Part shown: piece after piece, positions 62,237 through 64,000 of the stretch
How positions within the stretch are numbered: position 1 is the first letter of the stretch
Layout of the letters: each line of letters begins with the position of its first letter
NCBI RefSeq assembly: GCF_019204005.1
Contig: NZ_JAGSPA010000005.1
Coordinates: forward strand, 62,001-126,000
Direction of reading: 5' to 3'
Source: Pacificimonas pallii
GTDB lineage: Bacteria; Pseudomonadota; Alphaproteobacteria; Sphingomonadales; Sphingomonadaceae
Length of the DNA stretch: 64,000 bases
Notes under the pieces: model-generated
What the model saw: only the letters and a program-made list of their open reading frames with translations
What the model was told of the DNA's origin: nothing
Databases searched by the model: none
Translations under genes and position numbers: made by a program

Positions 62237-64000
62237 TTAAAACGTCCCTTCAAGGTGGATGTTGAAGATTGTCCCGAAATTGCGGATGCGATTTTCGGTG
62301 AATTGCAGCGGGTCGGTCCGTCGGCCGGAAAACACCTGCCGCCGGACCTTGTCATCGCGGTTCAGCAGATTGCCCACCGTGCCGCGTACGGTCAGCCCGG
62401 CGATATCCTTGTGTTCCACAAAGGCGCTGAGAGCGCCGGGCGTTTCCACCTGGCGTGAAATGCTGTCGAGGCGGACGAAGGCGGCGTTACGGCGCTCGTC
62501 AAAGCTGCCGCCCCATGCGAGGTTGCTACCCGGGATATCGTGCCGGAAATTGACTTCCAATTCGCGCTGTTCATCATCACTGATGTAACGCCGTTCGCCC
62601 GTGAGCGGGTCGTCGACCTGACTGCGTTGCAGGGTAAGTTCGATGTCGAGTTTTGCGCCCGTAAAACCAATCGGGTCGCCAAGAAAACTGCTGGTCCATT
62701 CGATCCCGTAGCGCGTCGCGCTGCCCGCATTGCCGGGGGCCTCGCCGGCATCGCCAACCGGGATCTGGTCGACGATATCGCTGATCGCCTCATAATAGCC
62801 GCGCGCGGTAAAGCTGCCCCACGCGCCAAGGGACTGCGTGGCCTCGACCTCGCTGATCCAGCTTTGCGATGGCGACAGGTTGGCGTTCGTGGCGTTTTCC
62901 GTATCGTTGTTCAGATTTACCGATGCGATGAAGTCGAAGAAGTTTAGCTGTCCGACGTCGCGTTCGATGCGTGCGGAGAGGGCGAGGTCGGTGTTCGGCG
63001 CCCAAACGACTGAAACGAAGCCCTTCGGGCGGACGAAGGACCGCGTGAGGCCGAGCGGTCCAGACTGGTCAATATGGGAATATTCCGCGCCCAGAGAACT
63101 TTGCAGCGACAGCCTCCCTGAAAGCGCCCGGCCGTAGCTGAGGCCGATTTCGCTCCGCTGCTCTTCCACGCGGGCCGCCGCGCCATCGAAATCAATAGGC
63201 GTTAGCGTGCCGTCCTCGTCTCTTTCCTCAAGCGCCGATTGGATTTCCAGACTGTTCAGCGCGCCCTCCAGGCTCAGCTGCCAGTCGCCGCCCCATGCGG
63301 CCCAGCCATATTCCGCGCGGGCAATCGTTTCGCTTTCGGTCGCGTCACGCGCGAAACGTCCCCCTTCCGTCAATCTTTCATCGGTGAAATCGACATCGAA
63401 ACGGGTCAAGGTCGGCGAGTCTTCAAAGGAATTCAGTCCGATCAGCTTCAACCGTCCGCCCGCCAGCGCGAACTCATAGTCCGCACTCACCTCGTGATTG
63501 AACTCGTTTTCCTTTCTCCGCAGCGTGCGAACGTTATCGATGCCGGTCATATCGGGCAGGATTCGCTGTGAATTCTCGCCGCCCCGGAAAATGTTCCAGC
63601 CGACCTGTCCGTTCAGGTTCAGGATATTGCCATTCCCGGCGGTCTTGTGGAACGATCCGGTAAGCTCGGGGCGATCATTGCCGTAATATTCGAATTCATC
63701 GCGAAGCTCGATGACCTCTCCGAAGATGTCGGTGACCTCCTCGATCCCCGCTTCACCTCCGCGAAACTCCCGGGTTTCGAACCCCAGCGACCAGCGTGTG
63801 CTGTCGCCGCCGCCGGAAACGGAGATGTTCGCATTGCGAAACCCGTCGCTGACCTGGTCGGTCCGCAAGCGCATATTGTAGGAAAAGGAACCGCTGATAC
63901 CGCTGGAGGCGCGGAGTACGTTCAGGACCTGGCCTGACAGACCCGGTATGTCGAGGCTGGCACCCTCGACCACCTCCAGCCGAATGACGTCTTTTGCGGG
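62237..64000 (-). CDS. TonB-dependent receptor (N-terminus beyond the right edge)
   Basis: C-terminal 587 residues of an outer-membrane receptor, ending IHLEGTF with the final aromatic. The frame is open to the edge. The visible start (VIRLEVVEGASLDIPGLSGQ) is the end of a plug domain, in a form seen in sphingomonad receptors whose plug reads IEVVEGA...GLSGQVLNV. The rest is barrel. It is convergent with the CoA-transferase gene (6 bp between stops). Substrate unknown. Confidence 0.9.
   Translation of the reverse strand, partial: PAKDVIRLEVVEGASLDIPGLSGQVLNVLRASSGISGSFSYNMRLRTDQVSDGFRNANISVSGGGDSTRWSLGFETREFRGGEAGIEEVTDIFGEVIELRDEFEYYGNDRPELTGSFHKTAGNGNILNLNGQVGWNIFRGGENSQRILPDMTGIDNVRTLRRKENEFNHEVSADYEFALAGGRLKLIGLNSFEDSPTLTRFDVDFTDERLTEGGRFARDATESETIARAEYGWAAWGGDWQLSLEGALNSLEIQSALEERDEDGTLTPIDFDGAAARVEEQRSEIGLSYGRALSGRLSLQSSLGAEYSHIDQSGPLGLTRSFVRPKGFVSVVWAPNTDLALSARIERDVGQLNFFDFIASVNLNNDTENATNANLSPSQSWISEVEATQSLGAWGSFTARGYYEAISDIVDQIPVGDAGEAPGNAGSATRYGIEWTSSFLGDPIGFTGAKLDIELTLQRSQVDDPLTGERRYISDDEQRELEVNFRHDIPGSNLAWGGSFDERRNAAFVRLDSISRQVETPGALSAFVEHKDIAGLTVRGTVGNLLNRDDKVRRQVFSGRRTDPLQFTENRIRNFGTIFNIHLEGTF

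Noticed and set aside
1-64000. CRISPR arrays, transposases, prophage
   Set aside because: No regularly spaced repeats with spacers, no transposase, integrase or phage structural motif in any frame.

Overview
The window comes from a GC-rich alphaproteobacterium, most likely of the order Sphingomonadales. This rests on a GcrA cell-cycle regulator, a class I PHA synthase, an MlaE permease with an N-terminal STAS domain, many TonB-dependent receptors, a fused CysNC, and Flp-type pilins. The assignment is inferred from gene content and not from a marker tree. The window is chromosomal: mostly metabolic and envelope genes, one tRNA, and no phage, transposase or CRISPR array.

Layout. Bases 2-4987 hold the distal part of a type II secretion operon (gspG-H-I-J-K-L-M-N), nearly every junction overlapping. 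Bases 4989-7795 hold a small secreted repeat-type protein, divergent from a Tat-exported PhoX-like phosphatase with Pho-box-like repeats between them, then a PEP-CTERM-like secreted protein. Bases 8084-11550 are a Fur-box-controlled siderophore receptor plus PepSY membrane protein. After tRNA-Arg(CCT) comes a comF-grxC-nitrilase-DUF1178 operon, a methyltransferase, mutT and two Flp pilins (11764-16241). Bases 16291-21319 hold a LysM-containing M48 lipoprotein protease and a four-gene MCE (Mla-like) lipid transporter. Bases 21699-26306 hold an SMP-30 lactonase, an acyl-CoA ligase, a Crp-family regulator and small envelope proteins.

Bases 26591-34671 carry a peptidase and the tyrosine/homogentisate catabolic genes (fumarylacetoacetase-family gene, maiA, hmgA, hppD), with a coupled EVE-domain gene, a MarR regulator and a DASS transporter. 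Bases 34738-41151 form a same-strand set of TonB-dependent receptor, HupE/UreJ-like membrane protein, parvulin-type isomerase and DUF3604 lipoprotein, the best candidate here for an uncharacterised uptake and processing system. Bases 41231-50755 hold sulfate activation (cysD, cysNC) with a DHH phosphoesterase in the same operon, hslO, argF, argD, a DUF4893 lipoprotein, an ABC-2 permease and gcrA. Bases 51083-57196 hold a bactofilin/M23 peptidase pair, phaC, an aminotransferase and homoserine dehydrogenase.

Bases 57197-61124 look remodelled. They contain a DUF4236 protein, a decayed second copy of the 5' end of an MFS transporter gene, an NTF2-like lipoprotein between the two copies, and the MFS gene itself, which carries a single-base frameshift near 59639. 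A CaiB/BaiF CoA-transferase overlaps the MFS stop. A TonB-dependent receptor runs off the right edge.

Several intergenic gaps (22670-22751, 30117-30182, 50865-50992) carry short REP-like palindromes.
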